Source: Pseudomonadota bacterium (lineage in GTDB: Bacteria; Desulfobacterota; Binatia; Binatales; Binataceae). From it: a stretch of 64,000 bases of DNA. Below are positions 25,931-36,072 of this stretch, one piece after another. The notes beneath the pieces were generated by a model. It ran no database searches. It had not been told where the DNA came from and saw nothing but the letters and a program-made list of their open reading frames with translations. A program made the position numbers and the translations under genes. Positions within the stretch are counted from its first letter, which is position 1; each line of letters starts with the position of its first letter. The DNA lies in NCBI GenBank assembly GCA_021323675.1, contig JAJPKP010000021.1, positions 62,001-126,000 on the forward strand. Direction: 5' to 3'.

Positions 25931-27961
25931 TCAGAAGTCGAAGCCGAGCTGGCGAGCTGCTGGTGGGGCCAGTCGGGCCGAAAGCGCGTCGGCGACGCCG
26001 GAGTAGCGCTCCAGCTTTCGCGCCACTCCCGCCGTGAAAAATTGCGGATCGCCCACGATGGTCGCCGCACGACGGCATCGGCTGATGGCGGTGTACAGGA
26101 GCTCGCGGGTCAGCAGCGGCAGGTCGCGGTCCGGCAGAATCAACGCCGTCAGGTCGAACTCGGAGCCCTGCGCCTTGTGTACGGTAGTCGCATACGCATG
26201 CTCGATCAGATCGCGCATCGTCTCCAGCCGAAACGCCGCGAAGGTGTCGCCCCGGTTGAAGACCGCGGCCAGGAAGCGCCGCCCGTCGGCATCGCGCGCA
26301 TTCACGATGACCCCGAGGTCGCCGTTGAACAATTCGCGCTCATAATCGTTACGAAGCACGATCACCGGCTCGCCCGGGACGAACGGATGTGACCGCATCA
26401 GGGTCTTTGCGCCGCGCAGCGCGCGCCGATGCATCCGCGCGTTGATCGCGTCGGAGCCGGCGGCGCCGACGCGGGTAACGCACAGCAGGCGGGCGCGGGC
26501 GCGATGCTCGAACAAGCGCGCGAGGGCCGGGCCTTCGTCCGCGGACATGGTCCCGCCCTCGAGTGAAAATTCACGCTCGACAGTCGCGGCGATCTCGCCA
26601 TCGCCGGCGACCTGCTCGCGTTCCCACCGGTCGAGGAACCCATCGAGTCCGCTCGTCATCTCGACGCCGCCGAATTCGACCGCTTCCGCATTGGCGCGCA
26701 TCGCTATCGCCTCGGACAAATCGGTCTCGCCCGCGTTGATTCGCCGGCAGACCTCGACGATTGCGGACCCGGCAGGGCTTTCCGCGCGGGTGCGGTAGTT
26801 TCGGGTCAGGCGTACGCCGAATTTGAACAGGGGATGATTGCGATCCGACGGCGCCAGGTCGCGAAAAACGGCGCCCGCCGCGACCGAGGGAAGCTGGTCG
26901 GCGTCGCCAAGCAGCACCAGTTGCGCGTCGGCGCTCAGCGCGCCCGCCAGCCGCTCCATCAGCGCCAGGTCAAGCATCGAGCCTTCATCGACTATCACCA
27001 CGCGAGCGGCGAGCGGGTTGCCGCGATGATGCATGAACGTGCGGCGTTCGGGGGAGTAGCCGAGCAGGCGATGGACGGTCGCGGCATCGAGTCCGGCAGC
27101 GCGCAGAGCATCGTCTTCAGGCGAGGGCTCGGCGATTCGCGCGAGCGCCTGGGCCACCGATTCCCGCATTCGAAACGCCGCGCGGCCGGTGGGCGCCGAC
27201 AGGGCGATTTCGCCCGGTGCGATTCCCAACCGCGCCATCACGCGGACAATCGCCACGACAATCGAGGTCTTGCCGGTTCCCGGACCGCCCGAGATGATCG
27301 CGAAGCGGCCGGTTGCGGCGGTTTCGATCGCGCGGCGCTGCTCGTGGGAAAGCTCGACGCGGCGGTTCTCCTGCATCGATGGCCTCGCGATTACGTCGTC
27401 GATCGCGCCACGCACATCGGATGGCTTTAACCCTCTCTCGCCCGCGCTGAGCGCGACGATGCTGTCGACGAGCCGGCGCTCGAGCCTCAGCGAGCGTTGA
27501 TGCGCGATGAACGGGTCCAGAAACAGAAGCGGCAGCCGATCGGAAGGCTGCCGCCCGATTATCCGCGGCGCGAGATTGTTCGCGAGCAAAGCAGCGATTG
27601 AAGCGCGCAGCCGATCGCGGCCGGAACCTGCAAGCGCCGCCAGCATCTGCTCCATCGGCTCGCGCGAGGCGTCACCGGCGACCGGAAAACGCGTGCTTCC
27701 CTGCGCCAGCGCAGCCATCGTGATGACAATCAGAACAATGAGCGCAAACCTGGCGTCGTCGTCGAGGGCGGGTTCGAGCGCTGCCAGCTCCACAGCGAGA
27801 TGGACCGTCTCGCGTTCGAGATTGAGGTCCGCGGCGCGCTGCTCGAGCTCGCGCAGGCGGCGCTCGAGATCGCCGGAGGAAGCGCCGCGCGAAATCTCGT
27901 GCCCGCGCCATGCCGTGGACAGAAACAAGCGGTCGTACTTCGAATCCGCGCTATTCACCAA
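25931..27961 (-). CDS. recD: Exodeoxyribonuclease V alpha subunit RecD
   Basis: 5'-3' helicase subunit of RecBCD, which processes double-strand ends for recombination. The protein has 676 residues with Walker A GGPGTGKTS (about residue 224), ATVHRLLGYSPERR, the DEGSMLDLALM Walker B region and a C-terminal TVHKAQGSEFD motif VI. RecB ends one base before this start. Either TTG 27961 or GTG 27958 may be used; GGGAG gives eight-base spacing to the GTG. The last gene of the crotonase-recC-recB-recD run. Confidence 0.95.
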   Translation of the reverse strand: MVNSADSKYDRLFLSTAWRGHEISRGASSGDLERRLRELEQRAADLNLERETVHLAVELAALEPALDDDARFALIVLIVITMAALAQGSTRFPVAGDASREPMEQMLAALAGSGRDRLRASIAALLANNLAPRIIGRQPSDRLPLLFLDPFIAHQRSLRLERRLVDSIVALSAGERGLKPSDVRGAIDDVIARPSMQENRRVELSHEQRRAIETAATGRFAIISGGPGTGKTSIVVAIVRVMARLGIAPGEIALSAPTGRAAFRMRESVAQALARIAEPSPEDDALRAAGLDAATVHRLLGYSPERRTFMHHRGNPLAARVVIVDEGSMLDLALMERLAGALSADAQLVLLGDADQLPSVAAGAVFRDLAPSDRNHPLFKFGVRLTRNYRTRAESPAGSAIVEVCRRINAGETDLSEAIAMRANAEAVEFGGVEMTSGLDGFLDRWEREQVAGDGEIAATVEREFSLEGGTMSADEGPALARLFEHRARARLLCVTRVGAAGSDAINARMHRRALRGAKTLMRSHPFVPGEPVIVLRNDYERELFNGDLGVIVNARDADGRRFLAAVFNRGDTFAAFRLETMRDLIEHAYATTVHKAQGSEFDLTALILPDRDLPLLTRELLYTAISRCRRAATIVGDPQFFTAGVARKLERYSGVADALSARLAPPAARQLGFDF

Positions 27962-30900
27962 TCAAACTCCCGCGGATGCGATCAGATCGCGCTCGTATGC
28001 CACGACCTCATCCCATGAAGGTCGATGGAAATATACGCCGGTGCGGCCGTCGCCCGCCGGTTTCACGCCGCGCACAAAAATATAGACAAGGCCGCCGAAG
28101 CGCTGCTCGTATTCCTGCCGGTCGCGAATCCGGAGCAGCCGCGTAATTCCGACCGTGTAGATGCGAGCCTGGGTCAGGTAGCGATCCGAAACGTGGGCCG
28201 CGATCGCCGCGGGCTCGTAGGAATCAAGGTAATCGCTTTTCCAGTCGGCGAAATAGACGCGGTCATGGAAGCGAAACACAAAATCGACGAACCCGACCAT
28301 CAGGCCGCGATCGATCTTCCATCGTCCGTCGCTCCGCGCGTTGAGCATCGGATGGGCGCGCGACGGGATCGGAAACGTAAATTCCATTTCGCGGATAGCG
28401 TCGCATTGCGCCAGCGCCTCGGCCACTCTGTCACCCAGCGCGATCGGCGATCGGAGCGCGTTGAACACGATTTCGGCTCCGCGTTCGATCCACGCCTCGC
28501 GCTGCACCTGATGGCGCCGCGCGGCGCCATCCAGAAGCGCCCGCACCTCGGGCGACTGCTTCCAGCTTTCGAGATCGCGCGCCTGTCTGAGCTGGCCCAT
28601 GTCGAGCCGCTCGATCGCCTCATGCAGAAAGATTCCGACCGCCCTCCCCCGCGCGAGTTCTTCGCCTGCCGCGGCTTCCGCGGCGGCCGGTTCCGGGTCG
28701 TACTTCGAGAGCAGATGATCCGTTTCGTCGCGAAGCTCGGCGCGGCGCCGCAACGAGGTGTACGAAAGAATTGAAAGCGGGCGATGACGCGCGATGATCT
28801 CGGCGCGCGTGCCGTCCAGCCGCCGCTCGCCATCCGGCTGCGTCAAGGCTTCGGGCGGCGCCCAGGAGCCGATCGCATTTGCCGCGCCTTCATCGCCGGA
28901 GCCGGACGTTCGCGACGGACCGATCGGAACGATCTCCGCCAGTGCGTCGAAGCGAGCGCGATACTCTCCTTCTCCGGTCGCGAGCGCCCGGATTCGATCG
29001 TTCAGCCGCTTGTAGCATCCGTTCAGATCCATCCGGGCCGCGCCTTCCGGGAACATCGCGAGATAGAGCTTCGCCTTTGCGCGGGTCAGCCCGACGTAGA
29101 GAAGACGCTCGTCTTCGGCGTTCGTCTCGGCATCGGTTTGCGGCTTCGCCGCGGACCGCGCCTCGGACCCGACCACCACCAGGCGTTCGCCGTCGCGATG
29201 AAACACGGTCACGCGGTCCGTCTGCGGGCCGCGCGCGTATCCGCCGAACAGCACGATCACATCGGCCTCCAGGCCCTTGGACTTGTGCACGGTCATGATC
29301 TGGACGGCGTCGCGCTCGCTGTCGAGGCGCTGAACGTTGGGGTTTTCGCCGGGCGGCAGATTGTTGCCATCGATCCATCCCGCGAGCATCCGAGCCAGAT
29401 CGCGCAGGTCGCGCGCATCTGTGAAAGCGCGTTCGAGCAGGATCTCGAAGATATGCTCGTAGTTGGTCAGTTCGCGCTGAGTATCGGCGGTGAGCAATTC
29501 GCGGGCGGCGAGTCCGCTTTGATGCAGCATCGCCGCGAAGAGATCCTCGAACCTTTCCTCATCGGCGAGCGTTTTCCATTCAAGCAGGCGCGCCATCAGG
29601 GGATGCGAGGGCGGGACGTCGCCTAGCGCGGGAAGATCGCGAAGCGCGACGCCGAAGAACGGAGTGGACCACGCCTTGAGCCGGTTGGAGCGCCGATGAG
29701 GTTCTGCGACGGCGCGGAGAACGTCGAGGACATGGCCGGCCTCTCGCGTCTGGAACAATCCATCCTGCTTGTAAAAAGCATAGGGCACTCCGGCGGCACG
29801 CAGATGGGCCGCAATCTCGCGGCTTTCCGTCAGCGTACGCGTCAAGACGAAGATGTCGCGGGCCCGCACCTGCCGGCGATCCTGCTCAACGATCTCGAGG
29901 GCATTTCCGCCGTCGAGCAGTCTCTTCAGAGTCGCGGCGATCTCTCTGCCAAGCGCCGTGCGATAGCGCCTGGCCGTCAGCTTCAGCCCCGGCGGCAGGC
30001 TGAAGATCGTAAGCGGCTTCACGGCGCGGCCGTTTTGCAACGCGAGCATCTCGGGCCGCCCGCAGGTGACGGGATGCTGGTAGCGGATGTCGCCGGCGGT
30101 AAAAATTGCCGGCGATGGCGACTGCGCGAAAATCAGATTGATCGCATCGATCATCGCGGCGGTCGAGCGGAAATTGCGGGTCAGCCGAACGCACCGCGCA
30201 TCATGGCGTTCTCTCAGCTCGAGCGTCGCCTCAAGATACGCGAAGACATCCGCGCCGCGGAACGCGTAGATCGCCTGTTTTGGATCGCCGATCACTATCA
30301 GGCGGTTGTTGCCGCCCTCGACGAACACGCGCTTGAAAATGCGCCATTGCAGGTCGTCGGTATCCTGGAACTCATCGACCAGCGCGATACGGAAGCGGTC
30401 GCGCAGAACCTGTGCGAGCGCAGCGCCCTGCGAGCCTTCAAGCGCGGACCATAACCACTTCGGCATGTCGTCGAAGTCGATTGCGCCGCGCTCGCGCTTG
30501 AGACGTTCGAGCCGATCCGACACCGCCGGAAGGAACGCATCCGCGACGCAGGGATCGAGGCCGACGGCGAACTGAGCGAGGCTGATGGCGCGATGGGCGC
30601 GGCGGACGTGATCCGGCAGTTTGCCGATGCGTGCGAGGGCGGTGGCGGCCTTGTTCAGGTCTTCGGGACGCAATTCGATGCGCAGCCGCCAGGGGTCGCG
30701 TTTCGAACGGGCGATCGCGTCGCCGATCGCGTCGAGATTTGCGCCGATCTTCTTCCGTGCGGCGGGCGGCAATTCGCGCGCGATGCGCGCGGCGTCGAAA
30801 GTCGCGAACAAGTCCTCCAGCGCGGCAACGTTTCTGGCCGGCGCCCCCGATTCGAGGTAACGGCGGCGGTGAGCATCGAACAGCAGCAATTCGAGGCGGT

Positions 30901-31444
30901 CGGCGGTGCGCCGCTCATCGGCGAGCCATTCCTCCAGCATCCGGCGCATCCATTCGTCGAGGGCGAAACGCTCGCGCAATTCGGCGCGAAATGCCTCGTG
31001 GAACATCGCGCGCGAATCGGAAACTTCGACCGCGAAGCGCGTGCCGGTCTGAAACGCCAGCTCGGTGAGCATCCGATGGCAGAAGCTGTGGATCGTGTGA
31101 ATCGGCGCGCGATCGAATGCAAAGAGCGCGCTTTCGAGCTGTTCGACAGCGCGCGCGTCAAGCGCAACCTTCGATCCCTGCGCTCCGGAGTCTCCACTGT
31201 CTCCCCGCAGCGTCTTTTCGATTCGGTCTCGGATACGCGCGCGCATCTCCGCGGCCGCCTTTTCCGTGAAGGTCACCGCCAGAATCTGGTCGAGACGGGC
31301 TTGCGAATTGAGCAGAATTTCGATCACCAGATGCTCGATCGTGAAAGTCTTGCCGGTGCCGGCATTCGCCTCGATGACGCAATGGCGGTCGAGCGATATC
31401 TCGTCGATCACTTCGGGACGGCGGTAAAAACGCTGATCTGTCAT
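27962..31444 (-). CDS. recB: Exodeoxyribonuclease V beta subunit RecB
   Basis: 3'-5' helicase and nuclease subunit of RecBCD, 1160 residues. Walker A is ANAGTGKT near 26-33, motif II FRIALVDEFQDTDDLQWRIF, and MTVHKSKGLEADVIVLFG is motif V. The C-terminal nuclease keeps its acidic/lysine signature (GFVDFVFRF...VYFADWKSDYLDSY), so DNA cleavage should be intact. The start ATG overlaps the recC stop by four bases (ATGA). Confidence 0.96.
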   Translation of the reverse strand: MTDQRFYRRPEVIDEISLDRHCVIEANAGTGKTFTIEHLVIEILLNSQARLDQILAVTFTEKAAAEMRARIRDRIEKTLRGDSGDSGAQGSKVALDARAVEQLESALFAFDRAPIHTIHSFCHRMLTELAFQTGTRFAVEVSDSRAMFHEAFRAELRERFALDEWMRRMLEEWLADERRTADRLELLLFDAHRRRYLESGAPARNVAALEDLFATFDAARIARELPPAARKKIGANLDAIGDAIARSKRDPWRLRIELRPEDLNKAATALARIGKLPDHVRRAHRAISLAQFAVGLDPCVADAFLPAVSDRLERLKRERGAIDFDDMPKWLWSALEGSQGAALAQVLRDRFRIALVDEFQDTDDLQWRIFKRVFVEGGNNRLIVIGDPKQAIYAFRGADVFAYLEATLELRERHDARCVRLTRNFRSTAAMIDAINLIFAQSPSPAIFTAGDIRYQHPVTCGRPEMLALQNGRAVKPLTIFSLPPGLKLTARRYRTALGREIAATLKRLLDGGNALEIVEQDRRQVRARDIFVLTRTLTESREIAAHLRAAGVPYAFYKQDGLFQTREAGHVLDVLRAVAEPHRRSNRLKAWSTPFFGVALRDLPALGDVPPSHPLMARLLEWKTLADEERFEDLFAAMLHQSGLAARELLTADTQRELTNYEHIFEILLERAFTDARDLRDLARMLAGWIDGNNLPPGENPNVQRLDSERDAVQIMTVHKSKGLEADVIVLFGGYARGPQTDRVTVFHRDGERLVVVGSEARSAAKPQTDAETNAEDERLLYVGLTRAKAKLYLAMFPEGAARMDLNGCYKRLNDRIRALATGEGEYRARFDALAEIVPIGPSRTSGSGDEGAANAIGSWAPPEALTQPDGERRLDGTRAEIIARHRPLSILSYTSLRRRAELRDETDHLLSKYDPEPAAAEAAAGEELARGRAVGIFLHEAIERLDMGQLRQARDLESWKQSPEVRALLDGAARRHQVQREAWIERGAEIVFNALRSPIALGDRVAEALAQCDAIREMEFTFPIPSRAHPMLNARSDGRWKIDRGLMVGFVDFVFRFHDRVYFADWKSDYLDSYEPAAIAAHVSDRYLTQARIYTVGITRLLRIRDRQEYEQRFGGLVYIFVRGVKPAGDGRTGVYFHRPSWDEVVAYERDLIASAGV

Positions 31445-34400
31445 GCGTCGCCCCCGTCGTCGAAAATTGCCGCGACCAGCCCGAAACGCCGCTCGATGAT
31501 TCCTTCGATCTCGGTTTCATCGGGCGGTTCGTAGTCGCGGGCGTTGCGCACGGGGCCGAAGTCCGAGGCGCAGGAGGAAATCGGGTTCTCGCGAGTTTGG
31601 TCGATCGCGGCGATGGCGTCTTTGCCCGCGGTGAGCGCCTCGCGCGCCGCCGCGACCGCTTCGATCGGCAGGAAGTAGTCGTGCGCGCCTGCCATCATCT
31701 CGCCGATCAGGGCGGCGAGATATTCGCGCGCAGCCTCGGGCGAAGGCATCCGCAGCGTCCTGCTCCACGCACCCGTATCTTTCGCGGTTCCGGCAGGATC
31801 ACCAAGCACCAACGCGTTGAAAACGCGGGGCACCGGTTCTCCCGCCGCGTTCAGCAACAGCGCCGCGATGAACGGTTCCAAAAAATCCCGCGGCTTGGGC
31901 CTTTTCCGTGCGACGAGGCGAATCGAACAATCCAATGAGGGCGAGAATGCACCCAGGGAGCCGTGCAGATTCACGCGCCGGATCGTTGGACGGCCGGCGT
32001 TGTCGACGACGGGAACATCAAGCGGGAGCGCGGGCAGCAGCTTATCGGCGCGGGAAAATTCGTCGCCGCGCCCGATTCTGAACACGCGCCAGCGATCCAG
32101 GTCTTCGCGCGCATCGCCCATCGCCGCGCACCATCGCGCAAAGCGCGCGCAATCCGCCGCCAGGGCCGCATCCGCGAACGGCCCCGCGGGCGCAAGTCCC
32201 TTCATCTGCGCGATTTCGAGCGCCTCGCGATAGGCCGCTTTGAACGTGTCGGGGTCGCCGCGCGCCGCCCAGAATGCGTCCCGCAGCACCCTCGCGTGGC
32301 CCATCCGGGATTGAACGATCGGTTCGTCGAGGGCTTCTTCTTCCGCTGCGTTGTCGTCGGCCATGCCGAGCGCATACCGTGCCGCACCTTGCAGAGGGCA
32401 TTCGAGGAAACGCCGAATGGCGGCCACAGGAAGATCGATTTCGCCGGAGGCCGAACCGGCGCCGGCGGGAAGATCGAACAATCCAAGGCTCGGAGCGAGC
32501 CGCGCGCGAACGCGGGAGTCGATGCGGCGAAGAAACTCGTCACGCGGGGGAATTGCCGCTTCGCCGGCCGAGCGGGCGAGATGATCGCGAATCGCCAGCA
32601 TCCGCGCGCCGCGCCGCGCATCCGGATCGAAACTGACCAGATCCCTGCCGGCGTCGCTGTTCCGATCGGAATTCAGGTCGGGGAAGTACGCGGGGTCGTA
32701 TCTGCTCACGGGATGAGATGTTGTAAGGCCGCGAACGGTCCGATCATCCGCGTAGGCGGTCAAAATCGATTCCAGCTCGCGTATCGTCGTGGCCGGAAAA
32801 AGCCGGTCGCCTGTTTGCGCATCGCGCTCCACCCAGGAAAACGCGATCTGTTCGCGTGCGCACACCAGCGCTTCGAGAAACAGGTAGCGATCGCGTTCCG
32901 CGGGGCTGATGTCTCCCGGAAACCGGCGGGCGAGGCGCAGGTCTATCGGGTCGCGCGTCTCGCGCTCAGGGAAGACCGCTTCGTTCAGCCCCATCACGAA
33001 GATTGCGCGAAACGGCAGTCCGCGAAGGCTTGCGATCGAACCCGCCGCAACCCCGCGCCCTGAGAATCCGCCCTGGTAACCGGAAAGATCGGGCAGCGAC
33101 GCGCTTATCAAGGAATATGCCACTTCGTAGCCGACGGGTCCGCTCTGGACGGACGAGATCGATTCGAGCGTCTCGAGAAACCGGTCGCGCACGACCTGAT
33201 CGGCGGGGTCCGGAGTCCGGATATATCTGCCGATCAACTCGGCGACAACCGCAGCCCACTCGGAGAGTGGCAGCGTATGGGAACGAATCGCGTGCGCATC
33301 GGCAAGCAGCGCGCGCGCATCCTGAATGAAGCGCGCGGCGCCCGGAATCTCGTCCTGCGACAATCCGAGCGGCAGCACGTCTCCGGCTTCGCCGGCATAA
33401 AGTGAAGCCTCGCCCCGCGAGTCACCCTCCATGAACGCGCCCAGGGTGAGGCGGGTGAGCGCCTGATCCCATTGAAACAGGTTAGGCGGGACGTAGGTGT
33501 TCGCCAGATCGCTCGCGTCGGCGCCGAAGAACACGCCCAGCTCTTCACACCATGCGTTCAGGCGATCGATTCCGGCCTCCGGGCCGGATGCGCCTGTCGC
33601 GGGATGAGCGAGCAGGCGCAGTGTCTCGTCGCGTCCGGCCCGGCCAAGCGGAAATTTGAGGAGAAGGCCGATCGCTTCGGCGGCGGGACTGACCGCGGCG
33701 CGGCGGCCCACGATCTCGACGGGAATGCCGAACTGCGACTCGAAGATCGCCTCGAGATGCGGCAGGTAGGAATCGGACGTGTTTTCGGGAACCAGCACCG
33801 CGACCTCATGAAACCGCACCGGCGCCCGCTTTTCGTCCCCATCGCCGCCCGCGACGACGCGCAAAATTTCGCTGGCCACGATTTCGATTTCGCGGCGGAG
33901 ACCGGGCGCGCCGATGAAGCGGATGCTGGGGGGCGACGGTTCCTCATCCCCGGCGCCCTCGCCGCTGCCTTCGACCGCGCGAATCAGGATGTCGTCCTGG
34001 AGGCGGGACAGCAGGGAGGTCCGCGGCGGATGAGAAAAATGCGGATGAAAGTCGCAGTCCGTGAGCTCATTGAGCATCCGGATATACTCGCGTCCCGGCC
34101 GCCCCCAGAGCTGTAGCGCGCGATTGTCGGAGCGCGCCGCCAGGCCGAAGGGATCCTCGCGATCCTCGAACGCATCGCCGATTCGCTCCGAGCGGCGGCG
34201 CCAGGCATCGCGTCGCGCGGCAGCGGAGGTGTCGACGTCTTCCCAAAACTCCATGCACGGGTTGAGCGCATAGACGTGCAGGTCGCGGAGCGCGCCCAGC
34301 CGGGCGAAGATTCTCAGAAAAGCGCGGCCCGGCGAGGCTAGGCCGAAGACATGCAACGCCGGCGGCAGAGCGGAGCGCAGGCGATCGTCGGAAAGTGCCG

Positions 34401-35013
34401 CAAGTGCGTGGACAAGCAGCATCCAGCGATGGTCGCGGTCGTGCGTCCAGGCCGGGAGCGCCGCGAACTCGCGATCGAACGCCGCCGTCCACAGGCGCTT
34501 TTGCCAGCGCTCCTCCGGGCGCAGGCTGGCCTCCTTTGTTCCGGCTGAACGCCACGATTGCAGCATCTCGTCCCGCGAAATCGAGTATTCCTGGAACAGA
34601 CGGGCCACGCGGCCGGCCAACTCGAACATCCGGAGGTCCGCGATACGGCCGCTCGAAGGATCGCCGGATGCGACGTAGTCGCGGACCGGCTGAAATGCGG
34701 CATCGGCGCGATGGGAATCGCTGCGCAGACACTCGAAGAGGACGACCTGCAGGCGCGCGACTTCGAGCACCCGAAGCGAAGACTCCGCGCGCTCAACCAC
34801 CTCGGCCAGGTAACGGCGCAGGAACGGAAAATCGAGGTTGGCGGCCACTCCGAGCCGCTCCGCGATTGCGTGCTTCGCGAATTGCTCGACCGCGCGATTG
34901 GGCACGACGATCGCAAGCGGCGCGAGAGGATCGCCATGCTGATGGAGATCGACGGCGGCGGCCAGCGGCTCGAGCAGATTTTCCAGCCGGTTTGCGTAGT
35001 GAAGATGAAGCAT
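31441..35013 (-). CDS. recC: Exodeoxyribonuclease V gamma subunit RecC
   Basis: Subunit of RecBCD that scans for Chi, 1190 residues. It has the N-terminal degenerate helicase fold (MLHLHYANRLENLLEPLAA, PNRAVEQF, HVFGLASPGRAFLRIFARLG) and the C-terminal degenerate nuclease fold without active-site residues, as expected. The RecC-typical GLNEAVFPERETRDPIDL is seen in the middle. It starts 36 bases after a crotonase gene on the same strand and overlaps recB by four bases. Confidence 0.94.
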   Translation of the reverse strand: MLHLHYANRLENLLEPLAAAVDLHQHGDPLAPLAIVVPNRAVEQFAKHAIAERLGVAANLDFPFLRRYLAEVVERAESSLRVLEVARLQVVLFECLRSDSHRADAAFQPVRDYVASGDPSSGRIADLRMFELAGRVARLFQEYSISRDEMLQSWRSAGTKEASLRPEERWQKRLWTAAFDREFAALPAWTHDRDHRWMLLVHALAALSDDRLRSALPPALHVFGLASPGRAFLRIFARLGALRDLHVYALNPCMEFWEDVDTSAAARRDAWRRRSERIGDAFEDREDPFGLAARSDNRALQLWGRPGREYIRMLNELTDCDFHPHFSHPPRTSLLSRLQDDILIRAVEGSGEGAGDEEPSPPSIRFIGAPGLRREIEIVASEILRVVAGGDGDEKRAPVRFHEVAVLVPENTSDSYLPHLEAIFESQFGIPVEIVGRRAAVSPAAEAIGLLLKFPLGRAGRDETLRLLAHPATGASGPEAGIDRLNAWCEELGVFFGADASDLANTYVPPNLFQWDQALTRLTLGAFMEGDSRGEASLYAGEAGDVLPLGLSQDEIPGAARFIQDARALLADAHAIRSHTLPLSEWAAVVAELIGRYIRTPDPADQVVRDRFLETLESISSVQSGPVGYEVAYSLISASLPDLSGYQGGFSGRGVAAGSIASLRGLPFRAIFVMGLNEAVFPERETRDPIDLRLARRFPGDISPAERDRYLFLEALVCAREQIAFSWVERDAQTGDRLFPATTIRELESILTAYADDRTVRGLTTSHPVSRYDPAYFPDLNSDRNSDAGRDLVSFDPDARRGARMLAIRDHLARSAGEAAIPPRDEFLRRIDSRVRARLAPSLGLFDLPAGAGSASGEIDLPVAAIRRFLECPLQGAARYALGMADDNAAEEEALDEPIVQSRMGHARVLRDAFWAARGDPDTFKAAYREALEIAQMKGLAPAGPFADAALAADCARFARWCAAMGDAREDLDRWRVFRIGRGDEFSRADKLLPALPLDVPVVDNAGRPTIRRVNLHGSLGAFSPSLDCSIRLVARKRPKPRDFLEPFIAALLLNAAGEPVPRVFNALVLGDPAGTAKDTGAWSRTLRMPSPEAAREYLAALIGEMMAGAHDYFLPIEAVAAAREALTAGKDAIAAIDQTRENPISSCASDFGPVRNARDYEPPDETEIEGIIERRFGLVAAIFDDGGDA

Positions 35014-35049
35014 CTTTGCGTCCGTTCGCCGAGCGAGACGGACCGTCGA

Positions 35050-35856
35050 TTATTTTTTGCGCAGAACCTTGTCGCGATAGGCGCGCGCCGCGGCGCGCGA
35101 CTCTTCTTCGCCAAACGCTGACATCAGGACGTCGCCGTCGGCGTATGCGGTCACGCCCGCTGTGGCCGCGCGCGTGATCGCATTGACGTGCTCCTTGGTG
35201 ATGACGACCGGCACGGACGGTTTGGCGGCCAACTCGCGCGCCAGGGCTTCGGTCTCGGCGGCGAGACGGTCGGCCGGCACGACGCGATTGACGAATCCGA
35301 TCGCTTTCGCTTCGGCCGCGCCGAAGCGCCGACACGTCATCACCAGTTCCTTGGTCATCGCCGGGCCGATCTCGCGCGCGAGGCGAGGAATGCCTCCCCA
35401 GCCGAGCGGCAGACCCAGGTCAACCTCGGGTATGAAGAACCAGGCATCGTCCGCGACCACTCTCAAATCGCACACCGCGGTCAGCACCACGCCTCCGCCG
35501 ACGGCATAGCCGTGGACCTGCGCGATCGTCACCGCGCGCATCTGTTCGAGCGCGTCGGCGGCGCGGAGGCCGTATTGTCCCGCCTCGCGGCGAAAGAGCC
35601 AACTGCTGCCGGGGGCGGGAGCCGCCGATACCGCCGGCGAGTCTTTAAGGTCTGCACCGGCGCAGAACGCGCGTCCGGCGCCGCTTACGATTACCACTCT
35701 AAGTTCCCGATGGGTGTCGAACCATCGCGCCGCCTCGGCAAGCTCCTGGAGCATCGTTGCGCCCATGGCATTCAGCCGCTCCGGACGATTGAGCGTAAGT
35801 CGGCCCAGGGCGCCGTCAATTTCGACCTTGATAGTTTGAAATTCCCGGGTATCCAT
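35050..35856 (-). CDS. Enoyl-CoA hydratase/isomerase family protein (crotonase)
   Basis: A 268-residue crotonase-fold acyl-CoA enzyme. The oxyanion segment FCAGADLKDS and the second oxyanion loop HGYAVGGGVVLTAVCDLR are present. In the first catalytic position (Glu144 of rat hydratase) there is valine, while the second Glu is kept in FIPEVDLGLPLGWGG. An enzyme with one Glu is more likely an isomerase or hydrolase than a classical hydratase; this is inference from family knowledge. It lies just upstream of recC, which is probably only a transcriptional neighbour. Confidence 0.9.
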   Translation of the reverse strand: MDTREFQTIKVEIDGALGRLTLNRPERLNAMGATMLQELAEAARWFDTHRELRVVIVSGAGRAFCAGADLKDSPAVSAAPAPGSSWLFRREAGQYGLRAADALEQMRAVTIAQVHGYAVGGGVVLTAVCDLRVVADDAWFFIPEVDLGLPLGWGGIPRLAREIGPAMTKELVMTCRRFGAAEAKAIGFVNRVVPADRLAAETEALARELAAKPSVPVVITKEHVNAITRAATAGVTAYADGDVLMSAFGEEESRAAARAYRDKVLRKK

Positions 35857-36072
35857 ACTTTGCCTGCCGCCGTTGGAAAGAATCCTCTCTAAATATTCGC
35901 GCCCGACCGCAGGTACAACCGTCGGATGGCCAAGGGTCTGATACTTTGACAGGCTCTACCCTGGTTGGCCGAGCGCGACGGTCAATGTTCGCATCGCGAT
36001 TCCGTAGCGCGGAACCGCAGCGGTATCGAAGACATCTCCGGCGCCTTCATCGACTGAATCCTGGCCGGGGTG